Shown: one piece after another, positions 8,066 to 16,230 of the stretch
Layout of the letters: each line of letters opens with the position of its first letter
Position numbering within the stretch: the first letter of the stretch is position 1
Assembly (NCBI RefSeq): GCF_024519455.1
Contig: NZ_JALJRY010000008.1
Coordinates: 1 to 64,000, forward strand
DNA length: 64,000 nucleotides
Reading direction: 5' to 3'
Origin: Streptomyces sp. STR69
Lineage (GTDB): Bacteria > Actinomycetota > Actinomycetes > Streptomycetales > Streptomycetaceae
The notes under the pieces: model-generated
The model's input: only the letters and a program-made list of their open reading frames with translations
Database searches by the model: none
Told to the model about the DNA's origin: nothing
Position numbers and translations under genes: made by a program

Positions 8066-8694
8066 TGGCCGCGCGCATCGAACACCTCGTCACCTCCGGG
8101 CAGTTCACGCTCGACGGCGGCACCTGGGACGTCGACAACAACGTGTGGATCGTCGGCGACGACCACGAGGTCGTCGTGATCGACGCCGCCCATGACGCCG
8201 ACGCCATCCTCGCGGCGATCGGCGAGCGCAGACTGACCGCCATCATCTGCACCCACGCCCACAACGACCACATCGACGCCGCCCCCGCCCTCGCGGACCG
8301 CACCGGCGCCACGATCTGGCTGCACCCCGACGACCTGCCCCTCTGGAAGCAGACCCACCCCGACCGGGACCCCGACGCCCATCTCGCCGACGGCCAGGTG
8401 ATCGAGGCCGCGGGCGCCGACCTGAAGGTCCTGCACACACCGGGGCATGCGCCCGGCGCCGTCTGCCTCTACGACCCCGGGCTCGGCACGGTCTTCACCG
8501 GCGACACCCTCTTCCACGGCGGCCCGGGCGCCACGGGACGGTCGTACTCCCACTTCCCGACCATCATCGACTCCATCCGCGACCGCCTCCTGACCCTCCC
8601 GCCGGAGACGAAGGTGCTCACGGGACACGGCGACTCGACGACGATCGGCGCGGAGTCCGCGCACCTGGAGGAGTGGATCGCGCGGGGGCACTGA
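8065..8694 (+). CDS. Metallo-beta-lactamase-fold hydrolase coupled to mscR
   Basis: 209 residues, start ATG 8065 overlapping the mscR stop (TGATG). Metal ligands are complete: H64-x-H66-x-D68-H69 (THAHNDH), H128 (TPGHAPG), D147 (FTGDTLF) and H188 (TGHGDS), as in the glyoxalase-II-like branch. Because it is coupled to the formaldehyde dehydrogenase, hydrolysis of S-formylmycothiol to formate and mycothiol, or another mycothiol thioester, is a reasonable inference. The family itself does not fix the substrate. Cytoplasmic, no signal peptide. Confidence 0.9.
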   Translation: MAARIEHLVTSGQFTLDGGTWDVDNNVWIVGDDHEVVVIDAAHDADAILAAIGERRLTAIICTHAHNDHIDAAPALADRTGATIWLHPDDLPLWKQTHPDRDPDAHLADGQVIEAAGADLKVLHTPGHAPGAVCLYDPGLGTVFTGDTLFHGGPGATGRSYSHFPTIIDSIRDRLLTLPPETKVLTGHGDSTTIGAESAHLEEWIARGH

Positions 8695-8781
8695 GGTCCC
8701 GGACGCAATCCCGACAGAAGATGTCCGGCTTCGCGTGCACGATCGACATGACACACGTCGAACGAACACGGGAGGTCGGAC

Positions 8782-9696
8782 ATGCCGGGCCCACTGGAAG
8801 GCAAGGTCGCGCTGGTCGCCGGGGCGACGCGCGGAGCGGGACGCGGGATCGCCGTGGAGCTGGGCGCGGCCGGCGCCACCGTCTATGTGACCGGCCGTTC
8901 CACCCGCGCCCGGCGCTCCGAGTACGAACGGCCCGAGACGATCGAGGACACCGCCGACCTCGTCACCGCGGCCGGCGGCCGGGGCGTCGCCGTACCCACC
9001 GACCACCTGGACCCCTCGGCCGTACGGGCCCTCGTCGACCGCATCGACGACGAACAGGGCCGCCTCGACATCCTCGTCAACGACATCTGGGGCGGCGAGC
9101 ACCTCTTCGCCTGGGACACCCCGGTCTGGGAACACGACCTCGACAAGGGGCTCCGCCTCCTCAGGCTCGCGGTCGAGACCCACGCGATCACCAGCCACCA
9201 CGCCCTGCCTCTGCTGCTGCGCGGGCCCGGCGGCCTGGTCGTCGAGATGACCGACGGGACCGCCGAGTACAACCGCGACACCTACCGCGTCTCCTTCTTC
9301 TACGACCTCGCCAAGTCGTCCGTCCTGCGCATGGCCTTCGCCCTCGGCCACGAACTCGGCCCGCGCGGCGCCACCGCCGTGGCGCTCACCCCGGGCTGGC
9401 TGCGCTCGGAGATCATGCTCGACCAGTTCGGCGTACGCGAGGAGAACTGGCGCGACGCCCTCGACCGCGTCCCCCACTTCGCCATCTCGGAGACCCCGCG
9501 CTACGTGGGCCGCGCCGTCACCGCCCTCGCGACCGACCCCCAAGTGGCCCGCTGGAACGGGCAGTCGCTGTCCAGCGGCGGACTCGCCCCGGTCTACGGC
9601 TTCACGGATCTCGACGGGAGTCGGCCGGACGCGTGGCGGTATCTGGTGGAGGTGCAGGACGTGGGGAAACCGGCGGATGCGACCGGTTACCGGTGA
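8782..9696 (+). CDS. SDR-family oxidoreductase
   Basis: 304 residues from ATG 8782 with GGGAGG upstream. Rossmann N-terminus LEGKVALVAGATRGAGRGIAVEL (glycine-rich cofactor loop), then VYVTGRST with an Arg typical of NADP(H) preference. The catalytic Y-x3-K is YDLAK (in SFFYDLAKSSVLRM). The usual NNAG segment is altered to LVNDIWGGEH and the catalytic Ser region reads VVEMTDGT, so this is a divergent SDR; activity is likely but the substrate is unknown. Separated by about 87 bp from the MBL gene, so co-transcription is uncertain. Convergent with the following membrane protein gene. Confidence 0.88.
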   Translation: MPGPLEGKVALVAGATRGAGRGIAVELGAAGATVYVTGRSTRARRSEYERPETIEDTADLVTAAGGRGVAVPTDHLDPSAVRALVDRIDDEQGRLDILVNDIWGGEHLFAWDTPVWEHDLDKGLRLLRLAVETHAITSHHALPLLLRGPGGLVVEMTDGTAEYNRDTYRVSFFYDLAKSSVLRMAFALGHELGPRGATAVALTPGWLRSEIMLDQFGVREENWRDALDRVPHFAISETPRYVGRAVTALATDPQVARWNGQSLSSGGLAPVYGFTDLDGSRPDAWRYLVEVQDVGKPADATGYR

Positions 9697-9698
9697 GT

Positions 9699-10235
9699 TC
9701 AGACGGGGTGCACGGGTGGCAGCACCCACGCGGCCGAGTGACCTGGCGGCAGGGCCAGATCATCACGTACGGCCGCGTAGTAGCCCTGGCGCCCTTCCCG
9801 CTGCCGCTCCAGCAGATCCTGCCACGCCTCCGGATCGTGCGTGCCGTCGCGCAGGAACCGCTCCATCGCCAGCACCGAGGTGACCCAGACCCGGGCCTTC
9901 GCCACCACCTCCGGGCTGCCCAGCATGAGCAGTGTCTCTCCGGCCGGGTCGCGGGCCAGCGCGGCCTCGGCGATCAGCGGGGCCGCCTCGTCGGGCGACA
10001 GGGGATGTGGATGCGGGTCGTTGCGGAAGTGGGACGCCACTCGGTAGGTGAGGGTGACCGTCCTCTTCAGGACCCGTGCGTAATCGGTGTACACCGCGAG
10101 CCGCCGCTCCTCCCAACGGGCCTCCCGTTCGCGGTGGAACCTCACCCGCTCACCCCGCACGATCGCCACGTACGAACCGAGCGCACCGATCACCACACCG
10201 ATCAGCGCGGGCAGTTGCTGTATGAACGCGTTCAT
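9699..10235 (-). CDS. Uncharacterised protein with N-terminal membrane anchor
   Basis: 178 residues from ATG 10235 (MNAFIQQLPALIGVVIGALGSYVAI). One membrane helix at about 7-25 is followed by a charged helix (RGERVRFHREREARWEERRLAVYTDYARVLKR) that could be a coiled coil, then a mostly helical cytoplasmic domain to the C-terminus. I recognise no family motif, but this anchor plus Arg/Glu helix layout recurs in small actinobacterial membrane proteins. Divergent from the next SDR gene with about 50 bp between starts. Confidence 0.7.
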   Translation of the reverse strand: MNAFIQQLPALIGVVIGALGSYVAIVRGERVRFHREREARWEERRLAVYTDYARVLKRTVTLTYRVASHFRNDPHPHPLSPDEAAPLIAEAALARDPAGETLLMLGSPEVVAKARVWVTSVLAMERFLRDGTHDPEAWQDLLERQREGRQGYYAAVRDDLALPPGHSAAWVLPPVHPV

Positions 10236-10285
10236 GCCCGCACGGTATCTGCCGAGTTGATCGTTACGGCAGTACGTTCGGGACC

Positions 10286-11077
10286 ATGACTGACTCAAGG
10301 CGCTTCGAGGGTTACGGAGTTCTCGTCACCGGTGCGGCCCGCGGCATCGGCGCGGCCGTCGCGCGGCGGCTCGCCGAGGAGGGCGCGCGGGTGCTGGTGA
10401 CCGACGTCGATCCGGCCGAGGCGGAGAAGACGGCGGCGGCACTGCGTGAACTCGGGCTCGGGGCCGAGGCGTTCGGGTGCGACGTGGGGGACCGGGAGGC
10501 GGTGGAGCGGGCTGTCGCCCATGCCGTGGGGACGTTCGGGGCTCTCGACGTCATGGTCAACAGCGCGGCCCACTGCACCCCCGACCACCCGCTCTTCGAG
10601 GACGAGCCGGACGACGAGTGGGCCCGCGACATCGACATCACGCTCACCGGACCGTACCGCTGCTGCCGTGCGGCCCTGCCGCACCTGGCCGCCTCCGGAC
10701 GCGGAGCCGTCGTCAACATCGGTTCCGTGAACGGGATTCAGGACTTCGGCAACCACGCCTACAGCGCCGCCAAGGCCGGACTCGCCTCCCTGACCCGCAC
10801 CCTCGCCGGACACGCGGCCAAGCGGGGTGTGCGGGTCAACCTGGTGGTGCCGGGCACCGTCCGCACCTCCGCCTGGGAAGGGCGGGAGGACGACCTGGAC
10901 GCCGTACGCGGGCTGTATCCGCTCGGCCGGGTCGGTGAGCCCGAGGACATCGCGGCGGCCGTCGCGTTCCTCGCCTCGCGCGACGCCTCCTGGATCACCG
11001 GCACGGCATTGAACGTCGACGGCGGCCTCACCGCGGTCAACACCGGCTTCCGGCGGGCCCTTTCAGAGGGGCAGTGA
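10286..11077 (+). CDS. SDR-family oxidoreductase (classical)
   Basis: 263 residues with all classical SDR marks: cofactor loop LVTGAARGIGAAVARRL, Asp after strand 2 (LVTDVDP) suggesting NAD(H), NSAA in place of NNAG, catalytic Ser in VNIGSVNGIQDFG, Y-x3-K as YSAAK, and C-terminal GRVGEPEDIAAAVAFLAS-DASWITG-LNVDGG. Probably an alcohol/ketone dehydrogenase of unknown substrate. Its last 15 bases overlap the 3' end of the convergent PLP decarboxylase gene. Confidence 0.92.
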   Translation: MTDSRRFEGYGVLVTGAARGIGAAVARRLAEEGARVLVTDVDPAEAEKTAAALRELGLGAEAFGCDVGDREAVERAVAHAVGTFGALDVMVNSAAHCTPDHPLFEDEPDDEWARDIDITLTGPYRCCRAALPHLAASGRGAVVNIGSVNGIQDFGNHAYSAAKAGLASLTRTLAGHAAKRGVRVNLVVPGTVRTSAWEGREDDLDAVRGLYPLGRVGEPEDIAAAVAFLASRDASWITGTALNVDGGLTAVNTGFRRALSEGQ

Positions 11078-12451
11078 AGCCAGCATCGCCAGCACCCGGT
11101 CCGTATCGGCCCCGGACGTACGCCAGTTGCTGAACGCGGCGCGCAGCGCGGGCGTCCCGTCGTACACCGTCGGGGTCAGGAACGCCTCGCCGGAGGCGGC
11201 GACGGCCTCCGCCAGCGCGGCCACCCGTTCCTGCGTCGGGTTCTCGGAGAGGGTGAAGCAGACGACGTTCAGCCGGACCGGTGCCGACAGCCGCAGGGCC
11301 GGGAGCGCGGCGATGCCTTCGCCGAGGCGGTGGGCGAGGGCGACGTTGCGCTCGACGATCTCGCGGTGCCCGGCGCGGCCGTAGGCCAGGAGGGAGAACC
11401 AGGCCGGGAGGGCGCGCAGCCGACGGGAGTTCTCCGGGGTGAGATGGAGGAAGTCCGGGTCGCCGGTCGGCAGGCCGAGGTACGGCGAGGAGTTGTGGAA
11501 CACGCGGGTCTGCAGGTCGCGGCGGCGGGTGAACTGGACGGCCGCGTCGTAGGGCACGTTGAGCCACTTGTGCAGGTCGACGCAGACGGAGTCCGCCGCG
11601 TCGAGTCCATCGACGAGGTGCGCGTAAGCGGGGGAGAGGGCGGCGAAACCGCCGAACGCGGCGTCCACGTGCAGCCAGAAGTCGTGCCGTTCCTTGAGGG
11701 CGGCGATGGCCCGCAGGTCGTCGAAGTCGACGGTGTTCACGGTGCCGGCGTTCGCCACGACGATCGCCGGACGGCCTCCCAACCCGGCCAGGGCGGCGTC
11801 GAGTCGGGCCACGTCGACGGCCTCGCGGTTGCCGGCGAGCACGGGCACCTGCCGCAGCCGGTCCCGGCCGATGCCCAGCACGGACAGCGCCTTGGTGATG
11901 CTGGAGTGCGGGCTCCCGGAGAGCACGTCCACCGGGCCGAGCGCGACGGCCCCGTCCCGGGACACGTCCACGCCCAGCCGCTCACCGAGCCACTCGCGGG
12001 CCACCGCGAGCCCCACCGTGTTGGACACGGTCGCACCGGTCACGAAGGCCCCGGAGTGCGCCTCGCCCAGTCCGAACAGCTCGCTCAGCCAGCCGACCGT
12101 CTCCCGCTCCAGGGCCGTCGCCCAGGAACCGGCCGCGCCGGACACGTTCTGGTCGTACGCACTGGTCAGCCAGTCCCCGGTGACCGACGCGGGCGTCGCA
12201 CCGCCCGTCACGAACCCGAGGTAGCGCGGTCCCGCCGACCCCGAGAAACCGGGCGCCCAGCGCTCGGCGAACCGCGCGAGAGCACCCTCGGCACCGGTCC
12301 CGTCGGCAGGCAACGGGTCATGATCGGGTGCCTTCCCGGTGTGGACGACCGGCCGCTCGTCCACACCGGCCAGCTCACGGGCGGCGAAGTCACGGGCGGA
12401 CTGGAGGAGTTCGGGGAGCCGGGCGAGATCGTCGGCGAGGGTGGGGTGCAT
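11063..12451 (-). CDS. Group II pyridoxal-phosphate-dependent decarboxylase
   Basis: 462 residues from ATG 12451 (MHPTLADDLARLPELL). An in-frame TTG at 12517 would add a Pro-rich tail and is less likely. The family is the aromatic-amino-acid/glutamate decarboxylase group: HVDAAFGG holds the PLP-stacking aspartate (about D263), and VDLHKWLNVPYD holds the Schiff-base lysine (about K295). A glycine- and Thr-rich phosphate loop is present (FVTGATVSNTVGL). The amino-acid substrate cannot be assigned. Next to, and in the same direction as, the LysR gene. Confidence 0.9.
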   Translation of the reverse strand: MHPTLADDLARLPELLQSARDFAARELAGVDERPVVHTGKAPDHDPLPADGTGAEGALARFAERWAPGFSGSAGPRYLGFVTGGATPASVTGDWLTSAYDQNVSGAAGSWATALERETVGWLSELFGLGEAHSGAFVTGATVSNTVGLAVAREWLGERLGVDVSRDGAVALGPVDVLSGSPHSSITKALSVLGIGRDRLRQVPVLAGNREAVDVARLDAALAGLGGRPAIVVANAGTVNTVDFDDLRAIAALKERHDFWLHVDAAFGGFAALSPAYAHLVDGLDAADSVCVDLHKWLNVPYDAAVQFTRRRDLQTRVFHNSSPYLGLPTGDPDFLHLTPENSRRLRALPAWFSLLAYGRAGHREIVERNVALAHRLGEGIAALPALRLSAPVRLNVVCFTLSENPTQERVAALAEAVAASGEAFLTPTVYDGTPALRAAFSNWRTSGADTDRVLAMLASLPL

Positions 12452-12523
12452 GGGCGGCAGCGTAGGCGGAGGCGGCGGTCCGGGTATCGGTCCACTCCGA
12501 GGAAAGTGGACCGACAACCCGTA

Positions 12524-13456
12524 CTACTCCCGTCCGGGCAACCTCTCCCGCAAGGCCTCCAGAAACGTCCGCGCCGCCGGTCCCGCAGGGCCGTCCGTGC
12601 GCCAGACCACCGCGACCCGCCCCCGCGCCCGGGCATCGTCGATACGGAGCATCCGCAGCGCCTGTGGCTCTGGCGGTGCCGTCGTGGTCTCGGAGGCGTC
12701 CTGCGGGCGTGGGACCACGGCCACCCCGAGCCCCCGTTCCGCGAGCCGCAGCAGCGCGTCCGGGGCCGCCGCCTCACAGGTGACGCTGGGCCGGAAGCCC
12801 GCCTCCGCGCACAACCGGTCCAGGACTCCGCGCACCCCCGTCCCCCTGGGCAGGCTGATCAACCGATGCCCGCGCAGCGCGGTCAGCGGGACGGACGTAC
12901 GACCGCCGTGTTCGTCGAGCAGGGGATGGCCCGGCGCCACCGCAGCGACCAGGGGTTCGTCGATCACGATCCGGAGGGCGAGGCCGGGTGGCGGCTCGGG
13001 GTCCGGCAGGCCCGCCACGGCGATGTCGAGCTCCCCGTGGCGCAGCGCGGCGAGCATCCGGTCTGAGGTGTCCTCGGTGAGGGTGATCTCCACCTGCGGA
13101 TGCGCGTCATGGAAGTCGGCGAGCAGCGCGGGCACGTCCATGTGATGGCCGAGGGCTCCGGGCACCAGGCCGATCGCCACCCGCCCGCGCAGCAGCCCGC
13201 CGAACTCCGCCGCCGTCTGCCGCACCCCCTCGACGGCCGCGAGAGCGGCACGCGCGTACGGGAGTACGGCCGCGCCGACCTCCGTCGGCCGAACCGTCCG
13301 CCCCGACCGGTCCAGCAGGGGTTGGCCCAACTCCCTTTCCAGCTGCCGGATCTGCGCGCTCACCCCGGGCTGCGCGAGATGCAACCGCTCGGCGGCCCGG
13401 GTGAAGCCGGCCTCCTCGACGACCGTCACGAAGTACCTCAGCTGCCTCAACTCCAT
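12524..13456 (-). CDS. LysR-family transcriptional regulator
   Basis: 310 residues from ATG 13456 (MELRQLRYFVTVVEEAGFTRAAERLHLAQPGVSAQIRQLE), the standard LysR winged helix, followed by an effector domain of about 215 residues (GRVAIGLVPGALGHHMDVPALLADFHDAHPQVEITL). Usually a tetramer that controls a divergent gene in response to a small metabolite. The divergent neighbour is a mycothiol-dependent-isomerase-fold gene 70 bp away, and the decarboxylase gene lies immediately downstream on the same strand; either could be the target. Ligand unknown. Confidence 0.93.
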   Translation of the reverse strand: MELRQLRYFVTVVEEAGFTRAAERLHLAQPGVSAQIRQLERELGQPLLDRSGRTVRPTEVGAAVLPYARAALAAVEGVRQTAAEFGGLLRGRVAIGLVPGALGHHMDVPALLADFHDAHPQVEITLTEDTSDRMLAALRHGELDIAVAGLPDPEPPPGLALRIVIDEPLVAAVAPGHPLLDEHGGRTSVPLTALRGHRLISLPRGTGVRGVLDRLCAEAGFRPSVTCEAAAPDALLRLAERGLGVAVVPRPQDASETTTAPPEPQALRMLRIDDARARGRVAVVWRTDGPAGPAARTFLEALRERLPGRE

Positions 13457-13526
13457 AACCAGCAATGCTAGTTGTGAGACGGACTGACTCTTGGACTTAT
13501 GGATCAGGCGCCGGGACCCTGGACAC

Positions 13527-14159
13527 ATGGGGACCACGACGAACGACATCACCACGGCCATCGCGGCCGAACGCCAGGAGCTGGCCGACCTGTTGGACAC
13601 GTTGACGCCCGCGCAGTGGGAGGCGCCGAGTCTGTGCGCGGGGTGGCGGGTGCGTGAGGTCGTGGCACATCTGTCCATGGGTTTCCGGTACCCGACAGGC
13701 CGGGTGCTGTGGGAACTGGCAAAGTCGCGTGGCAGTCTGCACCGCACGACCGACCGGCTGGCCCGCCGGGACGCGGCCGATCACACCGACCGGGAACTGA
13801 CCGGTTTCCTCCGCGAGCACGCCCACCACCCCTGGAAACCACCCGTCGGCGGCATCGCGGCGGCCCTCGGCCACGACGTCGTGCACGGCCTGGACAGCAC
13901 GGTCGCGCTCGGCCTGGACCGCTGTGTTCCCGAGGACCGCCTGCGGATCGTCCTGAACGCCGTCGACCCCAGGGCGTTCCGCCTCTTCGGGACCGACCTC
14001 GACGGCGTACGGCTGTGCGCCGACGACCTCGACTGGTCCTTCGGCACCGGCACGCCCCTGCACGGCCGGGCCCAGGACCTGCTCCTGGTCGCGTACGGCC
14101 GGCGGCTGCCGGCGGGGCACCTGAGTGGCGAGGAATGTCACCGTTTCGTCGCAGCGTGA
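13527..14159 (+). CDS. Maleylpyruvate isomerase-family (DinB-like) mycothiol-dependent protein
   Basis: 210 residues from ATG 13527. The N-terminal four-helix DinB-like domain begins TTAIAAERQELADLLDTLTPAQWEAPSLCAGWRVREVVAHLSMG, the standard opening of the TIGR03083-type family, with a metal-ligand His (VAHLS) and a second His pair in AALGHDVVHGLDS. Members use a divalent metal and mycothiol for isomerase or transferase reactions, but most are uncharacterised. Divergent from the LysR gene and thus a candidate for its control. Confidence 0.85.
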   Translation: MGTTTNDITTAIAAERQELADLLDTLTPAQWEAPSLCAGWRVREVVAHLSMGFRYPTGRVLWELAKSRGSLHRTTDRLARRDAADHTDRELTGFLREHAHHPWKPPVGGIAAALGHDVVHGLDSTVALGLDRCVPEDRLRIVLNAVDPRAFRLFGTDLDGVRLCADDLDWSFGTGTPLHGRAQDLLLVAYGRRLPAGHLSGEECHRFVAA

Positions 14160-14238
14160 CCCGCCCTACAACCCCTACCCTTGCGCACCTGTCTAGGTGG
14201 CAGAGATCGCAGTACCGGGGCAAGGGAAAGGGCAGGTC

Positions 14239-14937
14239 ATGGGGGACATACGCAGACGGGGTGCCATAGCACTCGGTATCACCGGGCTGGTCGCACCGCT
14301 CACGCTCGCGCTGGGCAGCGTGCCGGCGCAGGCGGCGGCGAGTTGTACGACGCAGGCGGGGCCGTATCAGAAGCAGGTGGAGAAGTTCCTCGGCCGGCCC
14401 GTCGACGGCAAGCAGTCCGCCGCCGACTGCAAGGCCATCCGGGCCTTCCAGACCAAGCACGGCATCACGCCGAACATCGGCTACGCGGGCTCCGTCACCT
14501 GGGGTGTGATGGACCTGATGAACAAGCAGAAGGCCGTGGGCAACAAGCCCAACGCGGCCGGCAAGTGCCCGACCAACAAGGGCCGTATCGTCTGCGTCAA
14601 CCTCACCCTTCAGATCAGCTGGATCCAGGACGGCAGCCGGCTCGTCTACGGCCCGGTCCCGGTGCGCACCGGCCGCAACGGCTACGAGACCCGCACCGGT
14701 CTGAAGAAGATCTACTGGCGGGACATCGACCACGTCTCGAACATCTACAACGTGCCCATGCCCTACAGCCAGTTCTTCGACGGCGGCCAGGCCTTCCACT
14801 CGGTCAACCTCAGCATGTGGAACCCGCCGGGCTCGCACGGCTGCGTCAACATGACCCCGACCACCGCGAAGAAGTACTGGTCGCTGCTGAAGAACGGCGA
14901 CGACGTCTTCGTCTACGGCCGCAAGCCGGGCACCTGA
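14239..14937 (+). CDS. Secreted L,D-transpeptidase with peptidoglycan-binding domain
   Basis: 232 residues from ATG 14239 behind a GGGAAAGGGCAGG region. A signal peptide (about 1-33, ending QAAA) is followed by a small peptidoglycan-binding domain (about 36-85, with paired Cys and AIRAFQTKHGI) and a YkuD catalytic domain. The catalytic motif is complete: HSVNL...SHGCVNMTPTTAKKYW with nucleophile about C202. It should form 3-3 cross-links in the wall or attach proteins to it, outside the membrane. Stands alone between the isomerase-family gene and the convergent Gfo/Idh gene. Confidence 0.92.
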   Translation: MGDIRRRGAIALGITGLVAPLTLALGSVPAQAAASCTTQAGPYQKQVEKFLGRPVDGKQSAADCKAIRAFQTKHGITPNIGYAGSVTWGVMDLMNKQKAVGNKPNAAGKCPTNKGRIVCVNLTLQISWIQDGSRLVYGPVPVRTGRNGYETRTGLKKIYWRDIDHVSNIYNVPMPYSQFFDGGQAFHSVNLSMWNPPGSHGCVNMTPTTAKKYWSLLKNGDDVFVYGRKPGT

Positions 14938-14969
14938 CAGTCAGTCACCCGGCCTGCGTACCAACGCCG

Positions 14970-16169
14970 TTACTCGGGCGCGTCCCCGAAGTCCGGGATC
15001 TCCAGCCTCGCCCCGCCCTGCCGTGCCGAGTCGTGCGCGACGATGCCCGGCAGGGTGTAGCGGGCCGCGACCCACGCGTTCACGGTAGGCAGGGTGCGGG
15101 AGTTGACCGCGGTCACGAAGTCGTCCGCCAGGAAGTGGTGGCTGCCCTCGTGGCCGTTGTGCAGGTTGTCGAACTCCCGCGGCAGCCGCGACCGGTCGTG
15201 CACGGGCGCCGATCCGGAGGTGAAGGCGGCCCGGAGGTCCGGCGCGATGTGCTGGAGTGACGGATCGTCAGGAGACATGGTGGGCTTGGGCTCCAGCAGC
15301 TCGCTGATGTCCTTCACCCCCTTCTTGTCCTGCCAGAAGGCCACCGTGGCGAGCTGCTCCATGCTCGCGTCCGTGCCGAAGAACCGGAAACGCGACTCCC
15401 GGATCTGCGAGGGATAGCCCACGCGCCGGAACTCGTTCGTACGGAACGAACCGCCGCCCGCCACCTCGAACAGCGCGGTCGCGTTGGAGAAGTCGTTGCC
15501 GAACTGGCTGACCTCGCGGTCGAAGACCCCGTCCCCGCGCTCGTCCACGACCCCGATCGCGGACACGCTCACGGCGTGTGTCTGCCAGGCGCCGAGCACC
15601 CCGCCCACCGAGTGCGTCGGGTACAGCAACGGCGGATAGCTGGCGGTGGCCTTCCAGCCCTCGCCGCCGCTGTACTGGTACGCTTCGTAGAACCCCAGAT
15701 CCATGTCGTGGACGTAGTCGCCCTCGGCGTAGAAGATCCGCCCGAAGGCGCCCTCCGCGATCTGGTTGCGGGCGTGCACGGTCGCCGGGTTGTACTGGCT
15801 GGTCTCGCCCATCATGTACGTCAGTCCGGTCGCCTTGACCGCGTCGATGATCGCCGCGATCTCCTCGGTGCTGATCGCCATGGGGACCGCGGAGTACACG
15901 TGCTTGCCGGCGCCGAGCCCCTGGAGGACCAGGGGGCCGTGCGTCCAGCGCTGGGTGAAGATCGCGACGGCGTCGACGGCCTTCGAGTCCAGCATCGCTT
16001 CGTAGGAGGGGAAAGTGCCCGCCAGCCCTTGTTCGGCGGCCAGTTGCTCCGCCCGCTCCGGCAGGAGGTCGGTCACGTAGACCTCGCTCACGCCCGGGTG
16101 GGCCTGGAACAGTCTGGCGAACTGGCCCGAGAACTGGCCTGCTCCGACGATGCCGAGGGAGAACGTCAT
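14970..16169 (-). CDS. Gfo/Idh/MocA-family oxidoreductase
   Basis: 399 residues. N-terminal Rossmann domain MTFSLGIVGAGQFSGQFARLF (GxGxxG-type loop) and AVAIFTQRWTHGPLVLQGLGAGKHVYSAVPMAIS, the EKP-equivalent motif altered to SAVP, so the usual catalytic Lys is replaced here; catalysis may use another residue. The C-terminal alpha/beta domain completes the family layout. Such enzymes oxidise sugars, sugar acids or inositols with NAD(P)+. It is the last gene of the leftward sugar-import operon, which suggests it acts on the imported compound. Confidence 0.88.
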   Translation of the reverse strand: MTFSLGIVGAGQFSGQFARLFQAHPGVSEVYVTDLLPERAEQLAAEQGLAGTFPSYEAMLDSKAVDAVAIFTQRWTHGPLVLQGLGAGKHVYSAVPMAISTEEIAAIIDAVKATGLTYMMGETSQYNPATVHARNQIAEGAFGRIFYAEGDYVHDMDLGFYEAYQYSGGEGWKATASYPPLLYPTHSVGGVLGAWQTHAVSVSAIGVVDERGDGVFDREVSQFGNDFSNATALFEVAGGGSFRTNEFRRVGYPSQIRESRFRFFGTDASMEQLATVAFWQDKKGVKDISELLEPKPTMSPDDPSLQHIAPDLRAAFTSGSAPVHDRSRLPREFDNLHNGHEGSHHFLADDFVTAVNSRTLPTVNAWVAARYTLPGIVAHDSARQGGARLEIPDFGDAPE

Positions 16170-16201
16170 AGGTGCGTGTCCTTCTCTGACGAGGATTTCA
16201 C

Positions 16202-16230
16202 TGACTCAAGAGTCGTCGACCGATGAGTCA
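16202..16230. repeat. Inverted repeat TGACTCA/TGAGTCA between binding-protein and dehydrogenase genes
   Basis: TGACTCA (16202-16208) and TGAGTCA (16224-16230) are perfect inverted arms 15 bp apart. A smaller hairpin GACTC-AA-GAGTC sits inside (16203-16214). The right arm covers the stop codon of the binding-protein gene. It could limit read-through or protect the upstream message; no function is demonstrated. Confidence 0.4.
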
